The notes: generated by a model from the letters alone, not told the origin. A stretch of DNA of 64,000 nucleotides from CAMLIZ01 sp040758375 (GCA_040758375.1 JBFLWE010000017.1:1-64000); one strand, 5' to 3'; positions 41,109-49,391 are shown, numbered from the stretch's first letter. Translations and numbers: made by a program.

Positions 41109-42166
41109 CAACTCACTCCTTCGGTCAATGGCAAGGCCACGTGAAAGCTGCAGCCCGCCGGCACGCGGCGGCTGAACCACAGCCGGCCCTGGTGCAGCTC
41201 CACGAAGCTGCGGCAGATGTTCAAGCCGATTCCCATGCCGTTGGGCTTGGTCGAGACGAAGGGCACGAACAGCTGCGCCTGCGCCTCCTCGGACAGGCCG
41301 CAGCCGGTGTCGGCGATGCTCACCTCGGCCTGCGCGCCTTCGGCGCGCGCATGCAGCGACAGCACGCGCGGCGCCTCGGCCGGCAGCCCGCGCATCGCGT
41401 CGAGCGCATTGCGCACCAGGTTCACGAACACCTGCTGCAGCATCACTTCGTCTCCGCGCACCGGCAGCGGCCGGTCCGGCAGGTCGAGTTCGCGCCGCAC
41501 CCCGTCGCGCTGCAGCTCCCAGTCGAGCAGCTCCACGCTGGCGCGCAGCGCGGCGGCCAGGTCGAAGGCCTGGCGGCGCGGCTGGCGCGAATGCGTGTAG
41601 TCGCGAATGCGCGCGATCACGCGCGAGGCGAACAGCGCCTGCTCGGTGGCGCGCGCAACGGCCTGCTGCAGCTCGGCGTCGGGCGCCTCGGCCGTGCGCG
41701 CCAGCCGCATGCGCACGCCGCGCAGCAGGTTGGCGATGGTGCCGATCGGCTGGTTGAGCTCGTGCGCCAGCGTCGAGGCCATCTCGCCCACCGAGACCAC
41801 GCGCGAAGTGAACAGCAACCGCTCGCGGTCTTCAAGATGGCGCTGCATCGCACGCTCGCGCTCGGCCGCGTCGGCCAGGCGCAGCGCCACGCGCCGGCCG
41901 GCGGCGGGGGCCAGCACCGCGTCGAAGCGCCGGCCATCGATCTGCAGCGCAGCGGGCGCGTCGGCCAGCTGGGCGTCGAGCAGGGCCTTCAACCCTTCGA
42001 TGCGCCCGTGCAGGGCCGGCAACGGCGCGCCCATGCGCAACGGCGCGAGCAGCCGCTCGGCCGGCTCCGAGCACCAGGGCAGCCAGCCTTCCTCGAGGTC
42101 TATGAGCAACACCACTTCGCCGAGCGCCTGCAAGGCCTGTGCTGCTGCGGCAGGACGTGCGTTCAC
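41108..42166 (-). CDS. soluble sensor histidine kinase in the T3SS operon
   Basis: 352 residues from a GTG (42166-42164) that overlaps the previous stop (GTGA). No membrane segment is visible. Residues 1-100 are PAS-like (ALQALGEVVLLIDLEEGWLPWCSEPAERLL...). The H-box is VGEMASTLAHELNQPIGTIANLLRG with His135. The catalytic domain shows QQVFVNLVRNALDAM (N box), VSIADTGCGLSE (G1) and STKPNGMGIGLNICRSFVELH (G2). It resembles FixL/TodS-type kinases that sense cytoplasmic cues. It partners the response regulator it overlaps. Confidence 0.9.
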   Translation of the reverse strand: MNARPAAAAQALQALGEVVLLIDLEEGWLPWCSEPAERLLAPLRMGAPLPALHGRIEGLKALLDAQLADAPAALQIDGRRFDAVLAPAAGRRVALRLADAAERERAMQRHLEDRERLLFTSRVVSVGEMASTLAHELNQPIGTIANLLRGVRMRLARTAEAPDAELQQAVARATEQALFASRVIARIRDYTHSRQPRRQAFDLAAALRASVELLDWELQRDGVRRELDLPDRPLPVRGDEVMLQQVFVNLVRNALDAMRGLPAEAPRVLSLHARAEGAQAEVSIADTGCGLSEEAQAQLFVPFVSTKPNGMGIGLNICRSFVELHQGRLWFSRRVPAGCSFHVALPLTEGVS

Positions 42167-43029
42167 GACGGCAGCTCCTGGCCCCAGGGCGCGGTCGTGA
42201 GCAGCACCCGCAGGCTGTGCAAAGGGCGCAGTGCCCGCCGCAAGGTGGGCGCGGCAGGCAGGCACAACAAGGCTTCGCGCCAGCCGGTGCAGGCCGCGCC
42301 CTGCGCCACCAGGCCCAGCCACAGCTCGCAGCCGCCGCGTGGCTCGCGCGCACGCCACTGCGCGCCACCCTGGGGGTGCAGGTCGGCCACCGCATGCCAA
42401 CCCCACCATTGCGGGGCGGCCGGCAGCCGCGCCAGCAGCACCCGGCCGCGCCAGACGGGCGTGCTCGGCCCGTCTGGCCAGAGCAGCCAGGCGCAGGCAT
42501 CGCCACTCAAGCGCTGCAGGCGTTCGGTGGCTGCGGCCAGCAGCACGGGCCGTCCTGCGCGCAACTGCTGCAGTGCCTCGGCCACAGCGGGCAAATGCGC
42601 CTCGCTGCGCAAGCGGTCGAGGATCCGACCATGACGGGCTCGGGTGGGGACGTCCTGCCCCGGCGCGCGTGCCCTCGGGTGCTGCGCGGCTTCGGGCGCG
42701 CCAGAGGGGTCTTCTTCCTCGGGCGGTGCGGACGGCGGCCGCCGGTGCTCGGCCTCCTGATGCACCACGCGCCGGTGCCAGTGGGCCGGGTGGCCGTAGA
42801 GCGAAGTGAGGGCCATGACGGTGAGGCTGGGGCTCGCCGGCAAGGCCGGTGCACCGGCCTCGGCCGGCAGGCCCTGCTGCAACACCGCCTCTTGCGGGCA
42901 CTGTGCACCCGGTGCCGGCTCGGTCGCCAGGCGCTGCAATCCCGCGGTGTGCGACACGCCGGCCTGCAGCTGCGCCTGCAGCGACCACTGCACCTGCGGC
43001 GGGCCGAGCGGCTGCAGGGGCGTGCTCAT
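42163..43029 (-). CDS. unknown protein in the T3SS operon
   Basis: 288 residues from ATG 43029-43027, overlapping its neighbours by TGATG and GTGA. It has no signal, membrane helix or coiled coil. A low-complexity acidic middle (APPEEEDPSGAPEAAQHPRARAPG) separates an N-terminal part (LGPPQVQWSLQAQLQAGVSHTAGLQ) from a C-terminal Trp-rich domain (ACAWLLWPDGPSTPVWRGRVLLARLPAAPQWWGWHAVADLHPQGG). I do not recognise it. Its place between structural genes and the two-component pair suggests a cytoplasmic T3SS role such as chaperone, gatekeeper or regulator. Confidence 0.65.
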   Translation of the reverse strand: MSTPLQPLGPPQVQWSLQAQLQAGVSHTAGLQRLATEPAPGAQCPQEAVLQQGLPAEAGAPALPASPSLTVMALTSLYGHPAHWHRRVVHQEAEHRRPPSAPPEEEDPSGAPEAAQHPRARAPGQDVPTRARHGRILDRLRSEAHLPAVAEALQQLRAGRPVLLAAATERLQRLSGDACAWLLWPDGPSTPVWRGRVLLARLPAAPQWWGWHAVADLHPQGGAQWRAREPRGGCELWLGLVAQGAACTGWREALLCLPAAPTLRRALRPLHSLRVLLTTAPWGQELPS

Positions 43030-43667
43030 CACAGCCGGGCTTGCAAGGACAGCCCGTCGGGGCCGATGGTCAGCAGGTCGGCGTTCAGGCCGAGCAACTG
43101 CTGCAGGTAGCCCCGCGCGGCACGCTGCACGTTGGCCACGGCCGCCGGGCCCTGCGCCGCCGCCTGCGCGGCGCTCTCGCCCACCAGCACGCCCAGCACG
43201 GCCAGCTGCTCGAAGTACGACTGCTTGTCGCGCGCGTCGCCGCTGGCCCACTGCAGGCTGCGGCCGACGATGCCGCGCAGCTGCTGTTCCAGCCGCAGCA
43301 GCATCGGCGGCAGGATCACCGTGCCCTGCAAGGCATACACATTGGCCGCGACGAAGTACGCGAGCGCCGCGCCCACGTCGTCGAGACCGAGTTTGCGATC
43401 CTCGGGCCGCACCACCTCCCGGTAGTGGCGCAGGCAGCGCGCGTACAAGGCGTGCGCTTCCTTGCGCGCCTTCGGTCCGCCCGGGTGGCTGCGCGCCAGC
43501 AGCGCCGGCGCTATCGGCTGCGCGGCCGGCTCGATGGTGAGCGCGGGCAGGTCGTCACCCAGGGCCCCGGCGTCCAGCAGCGTGTGCGCGAGCGCCTGCC
43601 GCAACTGCTGCGCAATGTCGCGCGCCAGCGCGTCGGTGTCGTCGGGCGTGGGCGTGTTCGGGGTCAT
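43029..43667 (-). CDS. T3SS-operon member of the three-copy unknown family (no signal peptide)
   Basis: 212 residues. The domain LGLDDVGAALAYFVAANVYALQGT...DKQSYFEQLAVLGVLVGESAAQAA...RAARGYLQQLLGLNADLLTIGPDGL aligns with the exported proteins at 35087 and 36873 across the whole helical part. The N-terminus here is Thr/Asp-rich and lacks a signal peptide. It begins 6 bases after the GNAT gene. Family function is unknown. The cytoplasmic copy in the operon and exported copies beside an effector suggest one conserved partner used in two compartments. Confidence 0.72.
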   Translation of the reverse strand: MTPNTPTPDDTDALARDIAQQLRQALAHTLLDAGALGDDLPALTIEPAAQPIAPALLARSHPGGPKARKEAHALYARCLRHYREVVRPEDRKLGLDDVGAALAYFVAANVYALQGTVILPPMLLRLEQQLRGIVGRSLQWASGDARDKQSYFEQLAVLGVLVGESAAQAAAQGPAAVANVQRAARGYLQQLLGLNADLLTIGPDGLSLQARL

Positions 43668-43673
43668 GGGGCT

Positions 43674-44414
43674 TCAGTCTCCTGTGGCGTGCAACGCGGC
43701 CAGCGCGGCCCGCACGCGCGCGCGCCGCGGCAGCGTGTGGTGGCGCTGCCAGGCTTCGCGCTCGATCACGAAATGGCGTGCCGGCACCTCGCCGTAGGGC
43801 TGCACGCCGCGGTCTGCAAAGCCCAGGCTGAGCACGCAGTAGCGCACCGCCTGGTGCTGCGGGTGGCACACCGCCCACACGCGCGGCAGCGCCAGCGTGC
43901 CGAAGGCATGGCGCAGCAGCGCCTCGCCGCCTTCGAGCGCAAGGCCGGTGCCCCAGGCCTCGGGCAGCAGGCGCGCGCCCAGCTCCACGGCGCCCGGACC
44001 CGCGCCGTGGGGTTCCGGCATGGGCATCAGGTTGAACCAGCCCGCGAAGCGCGGCCGCGGTGCCGCCAGCTCGGCGATGGCCTCGGGGCTGAGCAGCTCG
44101 TGCAGCTGCGGGTCGGCCAGCGCCTGCGCATCCAGCAGCGGCGCCAGGCGTTCCGCACGCCAGATGCCCAGGCCTTCGCGGCGCCGGTACAGCGGCTGCA
44201 GGCGGTGCAGGAACTCGGCGGCCACGTCATGGCGGTGCAGGGGCTCGTCGTCGATGAGCAGCGCGCGCAGCCGCGGCTCCTGGTGCATGCGCACCAGGTC
44301 GTGGCGGTCGGCCGGCACGAACTCGCGCAGCAGGAGGGTGCGCGTGGACAGCCAGGGCGGGGGCGTGGCCGCCGCGGGGTGCGGCGGCGCCTCGGTCAGC
44401 ACGGGTCGCGTCAT
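43674..44414 (-). CDS. GNAT-family acetyltransferase embedded in the T3SS operon
   Basis: 246 residues from ATG 44414-44412, overlapping the sctP stop by ATGA. The RimJ/RimL-like fold is visible as LSTRTLLLREFVPADRHDLVRMHQEPRLRALL, FAGWFNLMPMPEPHGAGPGAVELGARLLPEAWGTGLALEGGEALLRHAFGTLALPRVWAVCHPQHQAVRYCVLSLGF. The acetyl-CoA loop is GTGLALEGG. It ends with HFVIEREAWQR, as in ribosomal-protein acetylating relatives. An acetyltransferase is not a known core T3SS part. It may modify a secreted or structural protein, or be an effector itself. Confidence 0.85.
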   Translation of the reverse strand: MTRPVLTEAPPHPAAATPPPWLSTRTLLLREFVPADRHDLVRMHQEPRLRALLIDDEPLHRHDVAAEFLHRLQPLYRRREGLGIWRAERLAPLLDAQALADPQLHELLSPEAIAELAAPRPRFAGWFNLMPMPEPHGAGPGAVELGARLLPEAWGTGLALEGGEALLRHAFGTLALPRVWAVCHPQHQAVRYCVLSLGFADRGVQPYGEVPARHFVIEREAWQRHHTLPRRARVRAALAALHATGD

Positions 44415-45004
44415 CGCGCGTCCTCCTCCGCGTCGTCCACCGCGAGCGCCTGCACCTGCAGGCCGCGCGCCTGCAGCCGGCTGCGCAGCTGCTCGGCGCG
44501 CAGCGCCAGCTCGCGCGGCGCCACGCCTGGCGCGGCCCCGAGCTGCAGGTGCCAGCCCTGGCGGGCATCGCCGCTGATGCGCAGCAGCGCCAACGGCGTC
44601 ATCGGATCCTGCAGGCCGAAGGTCCATTGCCGGTCCGGCGCCAGCCCAGGCGCCGGCACGCTCGCAGGCTCCTGCACCCAGGCGCTGGCGAGCGTCGCGG
44701 CCAGGTCGTGCGGCGTCAGCGAGGCCGCGGCGGCCGGGGTTGTCGCTGTCGCAGGCGCCGCGGCTTGCGAGGGCGCCGGCCCGGCGGGCGGCCAGCGCAG
44801 CGGCAGCGCCAGCAGCGCCTGCAGCGCGGCGGCCTGCTCCGCCGCCGGCGGCACGGCCGTGCCGTCGCGCAGCGTGTCCCCTGCCTGCTGCGCCAGCCGC
44901 GCCTCGAAGCGCGGGCCGGCACCGCGCGTGGCGTCGGCCCGCGGCACCCTGCCTGCCGCCGACGCGACACCCTGCGGCGGCACACCGCTCGCCGGCGCGA
45001 TCAT
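44411..45004 (-). CDS. sctP: SctP-like needle-length regulator (short, divergent)
   Basis: 197 residues, starting inside the sctO stop (ATGA). It is rich in Ala, Pro and Gln, as SctP linkers are. A C-terminal globular part (QWTFGLQDPMTPLALLRISGDARQGWHLQLGAAPGVAPRELALRAEQLRSRLQARGLQVQALAVDD) fits the T3S4 substrate-specificity/FliK-like domain. SctP sets needle length and switches export to late substrates; this one is at the small end. The call rests chiefly on position after sctO. Confidence 0.6.
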   Translation of the reverse strand: MIAPASGVPPQGVASAAGRVPRADATRGAGPRFEARLAQQAGDTLRDGTAVPPAAEQAAALQALLALPLRWPPAGPAPSQAAAPATATTPAAAASLTPHDLAATLASAWVQEPASVPAPGLAPDRQWTFGLQDPMTPLALLRISGDARQGWHLQLGAAPGVAPRELALRAEQLRSRLQARGLQVQALAVDDAEEDAR

Positions 45005-45486
45005 CGCGGCCCTTTCATCGCCACCGGGCCGCGCACCACCCGCTCCTGCGCCTCGAGTTCGGCGCGCCGTTCCTCCAGGCGCTGCAACTGGCCGCGCGCC
45101 TGGCTCAGCAGGTCGCGCACACCGTCTTCGCGCGCGCGCTCGCGCTGCCACTCGGCCAGCGCGCCCTGCAGCGCCTGCTGCGCGGTGTCGCGGTCGTCCT
45201 CGTCGTCGATCAGGCCGTATTCATCGCGTTCGAGCTGGTCGTCCAGGAACTCGCGGCGCGCCGCGATCAGCGGCGCGAAGCGGCCCATCTGATGCGCCGC
45301 CGGCCCGACCACCTGCCGGGCCAGCGCGGCGCGCCGGCGCTGCCAGTCGTCGATGCGCTGCTGGCGTTGCGCGATGGCGGCTTCGGCCGCCGCCACGGCT
45401 TCGCGCTTTTCGGCGCAGCTGCGCCAGGCGGCCTGCACGCGCAGCGCGCGCAGGCGCAGCAGCAAGGCCAGCTCCTTGGGGCTCAC
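45001..45486 (-). CDS. sctO: SctO-like ATPase stalk protein
   Basis: 161 residues, almost entirely a charged coiled coil (LRLRALRVQAAWRSCAEKREAVAAAEAAIAQRQQRIDDWQRRRAALARQ and RERAREDGVRDLLSQARGQLQRLEERRAELEAQERVV). Length, the helical hairpin and placement directly after the ATPase gene (ATGA overlap) match SctO/FliJ, which links the ATPase to the SctV gate. Confidence 0.8.
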   Translation of the reverse strand: MSPKELALLLRLRALRVQAAWRSCAEKREAVAAAEAAIAQRQQRIDDWQRRRAALARQVVGPAAHQMGRFAPLIAARREFLDDQLERDEYGLIDDEDDRDTAQQALQGALAEWQRERAREDGVRDLLSQARGQLQRLEERRAELEAQERVVRGPVAMKGPR

Positions 45487-46796
45487 GAAACCACCTCCTG
45501 CAGCTGCTGCAGCGTGGCCTCATAGCGCGCGGGCTCGTCGGGCCGCTGGCACAACAGCGCCTGCAGCGCCGGCTGCCTGGCGATCGCCTCGTCGGCCAAC
45601 GGGTCGGTGCCGGGCTTGTACTCGCCCACGCGCAGCAGGAACTCGATCTCGACATGGCGCGCCATCAGCGCCTTGACGCGCGCCGCCGCCTGCTGGTGCG
45701 CTGCCGAGGCCACGCGCGCGAACACGCGGCTGGCGCTGGCCAGCACGTCGATGGCCGGGTAGTGCTGCGCCTGCGCCAGCTTGCGCGAGAGCACGAGGTG
45801 GCCGTCGAGGATGGAGCGCACCTCCTCGGCCACCGGGTCGCCGCCCTCCTCGTCCTCGATCAGCACGGTGTAGAAGCCGGTGATCGCGCCGCGGCCGTCG
45901 CAGCCGGCGCGCTCGAACAGGCGCGGCAGCTCGGCAAACACCGACGGCGGAAAGCCACGCCGCACCGCGGGCTCGCCGATCGCCAGGCCGATCTCGCGCA
46001 GCGCGCGCGCGAAGCGGGTCACCGAGTCCATCATCAGCAGCACGTTGCGGCCCTGCGCCCGAAAGGCCTCGGCGATCGCGGTGGCCGCATGCGCGGCGCG
46101 CACGCGCTCCATCGCCGGCCGGTCGGAGGTGGACACCACGACCACCGAGCGCTTCAGCCCTTCGTCGCCCAGGCTGTCCTCGAGGAACTCGCGCACCTCG
46201 CGCCCGCGCTCGCCGATCAGCGCGATCACGTTGACGTCGCTGGTGGCCTGGCGCGCCAGCATGCCCAGCAGCGTGGACTTGCCGCCGCCGGCCATGGCGA
46301 ACACGCCCACGCGCTGGCCCTGGCCCACCGTGAGCAGGCTGTCGATGGCGCGCACGCCGGTGGGCAGCGGCCGGTGGATGGGCGGGCGCAGCAGCGGGTT
46401 GGGCGCCTCGGCATGCAAGGGACAGCGCCCGGGCAGCGGCGGCAGCGGCCGGCCGTCCAGCGGGGCGCCGAAGCTGTCGATCACGCGGCCCAGCAGGCCG
46501 TTGCCGAACGGCAGCTCCGTCGAGGCCGGCAGCAGCTCCACTTCGGCGTCAATGGCCAGGCCCTGCAGCGGCGACAGCGGCACCAGCAGCGCATGGCCTT
46601 CGCTGAAACCCACCACCTCGGCGGCGATCGGCGCGCCCTCGCCCTGGCGGTCGAGGATGCGGCAGTGCTGGCCGATGCGCGCATGCAGGCCGCTGGCGCG
46701 CAGCAGCGTGCCGAAGGCCTGCACCACGCGGCCGCGCTGCGCCAGCGTGCGGCCGCGGTGCAGGCTCTCGATGAGGTGCGAGGTCGACGTGGTCAT
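45483..46796 (-). CDS. sctN: T3SS ATPase SctN
   Basis: 437 residues. It has an N-terminal beta-barrel, then Walker A AMAGGGKSTLLG at 167-178, IALIGERGREVREFLED (GERGREV signature), Walker B NVLLMMDSVTRFARALREIGLA, the arginine-finger region, and the C-terminal YPAIDVLASASRVFARV. These are the FliI/YscN family motifs. It unfolds and releases substrates at the base. A 131-base gap with hairpins separates it from sctL upstream, the second-longest break in the operon. Confidence 0.96.
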   Translation of the reverse strand: MTTSTSHLIESLHRGRTLAQRGRVVQAFGTLLRASGLHARIGQHCRILDRQGEGAPIAAEVVGFSEGHALLVPLSPLQGLAIDAEVELLPASTELPFGNGLLGRVIDSFGAPLDGRPLPPLPGRCPLHAEAPNPLLRPPIHRPLPTGVRAIDSLLTVGQGQRVGVFAMAGGGKSTLLGMLARQATSDVNVIALIGERGREVREFLEDSLGDEGLKRSVVVVSTSDRPAMERVRAAHAATAIAEAFRAQGRNVLLMMDSVTRFARALREIGLAIGEPAVRRGFPPSVFAELPRLFERAGCDGRGAITGFYTVLIEDEEGGDPVAEEVRSILDGHLVLSRKLAQAQHYPAIDVLASASRVFARVASAAHQQAAARVKALMARHVEIEFLLRVGEYKPGTDPLADEAIARQPALQALLCQRPDEPARYEATLQQLQEVVS

Positions 46797-46825
46797 GCCG
46801 GCAGTCCAGGCCCAGGTCTTGCGCG

Positions 46826-46881
46826 CATCCGGCTTTGCCGGTCCGCTGCAAGGGCCCCACGGCGCAGGCTTGCCCTGCGCC
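46826..46881. repeat. hairpin repeats in the sctL-sctN gap
   Basis: The 131-base gap 46797-46927 holds two hairpins: CATCCGGCTTTGCCGGTCCG at 46826-46845, and GGCGCAGG-CTTGC-CCTGCGCC at 46861-46881. The first is 18/20 identical to part of the hairpin between sctF and sctI. They may be REP-like RNA-stability or processing signals that tune sctN and later genes separately. Confidence 0.6.
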
Positions 46882-46927
46882 TTGCTTGGCTTTGGGGCAG
46901 CGACCGAAGGAAGCGTGGGGGCTCCAT

Positions 46928-47554
46928 CTACGTCCACAAGGCCTCGATGCGGCGCAGCTGGGCGTCCAGCCCGGCCAGCGTGGTGCCGGCGCGCGTGACC
47001 AGCCGGCAGTCGAACGGCTTGAGCGTGGCGTCTTCCTCGATCGCCACCACCGGCCAGCGCGCCTCGCCCTTGGCGGCGGCCTGGCAGCGCTCGCGCACGC
47101 GGCGCGCCACCTTGGGGTGCACCACCAGCGTGACGGGCTCGTCCTCGATGAGCTGCTGCACCGCGGTGCGGGCGAGCGCGGCCACCAGCTCGGCCGCATC
47201 GAGCTCGCCGGCGAGCTTGCGCACGATCTCCAGCGCCAGCATCGCCACCGTGGCCTCGGTCTGCCGGCGCAGCGCCTCGCGCTCGCGCTGCGCGCGCGAG
47301 GCCAGCTCCATCTGCGTGTGCGCCAGCTGGCGCCGCACGGCGGACTCGGCGGCGGCATGGCCGGCCGCATAGCCTTCGCGCCGCGCCTTGTCGGCGGCCG
47401 CAGCCTGGCGCGCCTCGGCCAGCTCGCGCTGGCGCTGCAGCGCCTGCACCAGCGCCTGGGCCTGCTGCAGCTGCTGCAGTTCTTCCGGCGCGAACACGCG
47501 CTGCCGGGTGGCCACGCTGGCCTCCTGTGAAGCAAAGAGCGCGATGTAGCCCAT
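46928..47554 (-). CDS. sctL: SctL-like ATPase regulator (stator)
   Basis: 208 residues. A long N-terminal charged helix (PEELQQLQQAQALVQALQRQRELAEARQAAAADKARREGYAAGHAAAE) is followed by the FliH/YscL C-terminal domain (MLALEIVRKLAGEL, LIEDEPVTLVVHPKVARRVRERC, VVAIEEDATLKPFDCRLVTRAGTTLAGLDAQLRRIEALW). The last block is the typical V..D..L..G.c.vet..G.iDa.l..QL pattern. It binds SctN and tethers it to the platform. Confidence 0.9.
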   Translation of the reverse strand: MGYIALFASQEASVATRQRVFAPEELQQLQQAQALVQALQRQRELAEARQAAAADKARREGYAAGHAAAESAVRRQLAHTQMELASRAQREREALRRQTEATVAMLALEIVRKLAGELDAAELVAALARTAVQQLIEDEPVTLVVHPKVARRVRERCQAAAKGEARWPVVAIEEDATLKPFDCRLVTRAGTTLAGLDAQLRRIEALWT

Positions 47555-47557
47555 GGC

Positions 47558-48118
47558 TCACGCCCCCCCGTTCGGCGGCTCGCGCAGCACGATGCGCTGC
47601 GCGGCACGCGCCTGGTCGTCCTGCAGCAGCTGCAGCGCCCGGGCCGCCAGCGGCTGCGCCACCGCGGCCGGGCACAGGGCCGACTGCGCATCGGCCGGCG
47701 GCAGGCGCGGCGCGGCGAAGCTGCGCATCCACGCCGGCGTGAGGCTGCCCAGCAGCACGGAGCGGCCCGCCGTGTCGAGCAGGCGCGCCAGGTCGCCGCG
47801 GTCGGGCACGCCGGGCGCCTGCGCCGGCAGCGCAGGGCTTTGCATCACGCGGTCGAACAGCCGCTCACCCACCAGCGAGCGCGCCGCCCGCAGGCGCGCG
47901 GCGTCGATCCACAGCCGCATGCCCGGTGCCGCGAACAGCGCACCGGCCACACGCACCAGGCGTGCACGCTGCTCGTCGGGCCAGAGGCACCATTCGGGCA
48001 ACTCGCCCAGCTGTGCCCACGGCACCGGGTGGGCCCAGGCCGTGGCCGCCAGGCTGCGCGCCACCTCGCTGCGGTGCGCGCGCCGCTCGCGCAAGGCCTT
48101 GAACTCGTGCACGCTCAT
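47558..48118 (-). CDS. sctK: SctK-like sorting-platform protein
   Basis: 186 residues from ATG 48118-48116 (TGATG overlap with sctJ); a longer frame upstream runs into sctJ. The sequence shows PVPWAQLGELPEWCLWPDEQRARLVRVAGALFAAPGMRLWIDAARLRAARSLVGERLFDRVM, the SctK/YscK pattern (P-W...wL.lp..r..la...Gal..a..lr..i....l..L...iG...f). It bridges SctD and SctQ. Position between sctJ and sctL supports the call. Confidence 0.75.
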   Translation of the reverse strand: MSVHEFKALRERRAHRSEVARSLAATAWAHPVPWAQLGELPEWCLWPDEQRARLVRVAGALFAAPGMRLWIDAARLRAARSLVGERLFDRVMQSPALPAQAPGVPDRGDLARLLDTAGRSVLLGSLTPAWMRSFAAPRLPPADAQSALCPAAVAQPLAARALQLLQDDQARAAQRIVLREPPNGGA

Positions 48119-48897
48119 CACGGCGCCCTCCTCACAGGCGGACGGGCCGCGGGCTTCGCCGGCCTCGCGCGCCCGGGCGCCGCTTGCCGGCGGCGCCAGG
48201 CCCACAGCCCGCTGCCGCCCAGCGCCAGCGCGCCGCCGCCACCGGCCAGCGCGACCAGCGTCGGGTCCATCGCCAGCCCGGCGCGTGCCACCGCCGCCGC
48301 CGGCGTACCGGTTTCCGGCCAGGGCTCGGCCGGGAACAGCACCACCGTGACGTTGTCGTAAGGCAGGCCCTCGACGCCGTTGACCACCAGCGCCTTGATC
48401 TGGCCCACGCTGCCCGAGAGATCTTTCCCCACGCGGTGCTTGATGAACACCGACGCCGCGGCCGGCTGCGGCTTGTCGGCCAGCGGGTCCTTGTCGGGCA
48501 CGGCCAGGTGCACGCGCGCGACCAGCACGCCGTCGATCTGCGACAGCGTGTGGGCGATCTCCTGCGACAGCGCATGCACCAGGCGCGCGCGCTCCTCCAG
48601 TGGCGAGGACACGAAGCCCTCTTTCTTGAACACGCGGCCCATGCTGTCGTGGCTCTCGCGCGGGTAACCGCCGGCGCGCAGCACCGCGACCGCGCGCGCG
48701 AAATCGACGCCGCGCGTGGTGACCGCAAAGGTCTGGCCCTCGCGCGGCTCCTTGTCGCCCGCCAGCCCGGCGTTGCGCAGCACCGCCACCATCTCGTTGG
48801 CCTGCTGTTCGCTCAGCTGCGTGTACAGCTCCTGCTGGCCGCAGGCGGCGAGCAGCAGCGCCGCGAGCACCGGCACGACCAGCCTTCGCATCTGCAT
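48118..48897 (-). CDS. sctJ: SctJ inner-membrane ring lipoprotein
   Basis: 259 residues. A lipoprotein signal (VVPVLAALLLAAC) is followed by the ring-building domains: ELYTQLSEQQANEMVAVLRNAGL and FVSSPLEERARLVHALSQEIAHTLSQIDGVLVARVHLAVPDKDPLADKPQPAAASVFIKHRVG, then the second domain with IKALVVNGVEGLPYDNVTVVLFPAEP. A C-terminal membrane helix (LVALAGGGGALALGGSGLWAWRRR) and a basic tail end the protein. It is a full-length YscJ/PrgK/FliF-type protein. Confidence 0.95.
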   Translation of the reverse strand: MQMRRLVVPVLAALLLAACGQQELYTQLSEQQANEMVAVLRNAGLAGDKEPREGQTFAVTTRGVDFARAVAVLRAGGYPRESHDSMGRVFKKEGFVSSPLEERARLVHALSQEIAHTLSQIDGVLVARVHLAVPDKDPLADKPQPAAASVFIKHRVGKDLSGSVGQIKALVVNGVEGLPYDNVTVVLFPAEPWPETGTPAAAVARAGLAMDPTLVALAGGGGALALGGSGLWAWRRRQAAPGRARPAKPAARPPVRRAP

Positions 48898-48922
48898 GGG
48901 CTTGCTCCTTCTTCGCGTGGGG

Positions 48923-49330
48923 TCAGCTCTGTTGCCGGAACAGCTGCTGCAGCCCGTCGGAGGCGCGGTTGGCGATGTTCGAGGTGAGCTGGCAATGGAA
49001 CATGAACTCCTGGCAGCGCACCGTGAGCATCACCATCTCGCCGGGCGTCATGCGCTGGCCCGCCGCCTGCGCCGCGTCGGCCGCGGTGCGCAGCTCGGCC
49101 GCCTCGACGTTGATGTGCTCCAGCGGCCTGAACAGCGCCTGCACCGCCGGCCCGATGCGACCGGCCTCCCGCGGCTGCAGCGAACCGAAGCCGCCGCGCG
49201 CCTGCGCGTTGCGCAGCGCGTCGTGGAAGCCCGACAGGTCGGTCAGCGACATGCCGTAGCCGGCCTGCACGCCGCCGGGCTGCGCCGCAGGCATCAACGA
49301 AGTCACAGCAGCCGAAAGTTCAATCGTCAT
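48923..49330 (-). CDS. sctI: SctI-like inner rod protein
   Basis: 135 residues. The conserved C-terminal helix TPGEMVMLTVRCQEFMFHCQLTSNIANRASDGLQQLFRQQS matches the YscI/HrpB inner-rod ending (LT..ia.k.s.glq.Ll..Q). The N-terminus is flexible (TIELSAAVTSLMPAAQPGG), as in self-secreted rod proteins. It lies between needle and SctJ genes, the usual order. A hairpin repeat separates it from sctF. Confidence 0.82.
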   Translation of the reverse strand: MTIELSAAVTSLMPAAQPGGVQAGYGMSLTDLSGFHDALRNAQARGGFGSLQPREAGRIGPAVQALFRPLEHINVEAAELRTAADAAQAAGQRMTPGEMVMLTVRCQEFMFHCQLTSNIANRASDGLQQLFRQQS

Positions 49331-49391
49331 AAGAGCTCTCCAATCCCTGCACGCCTACTTCTGCGCCGCATCCAGCGGCCGCAGCCCAGCG

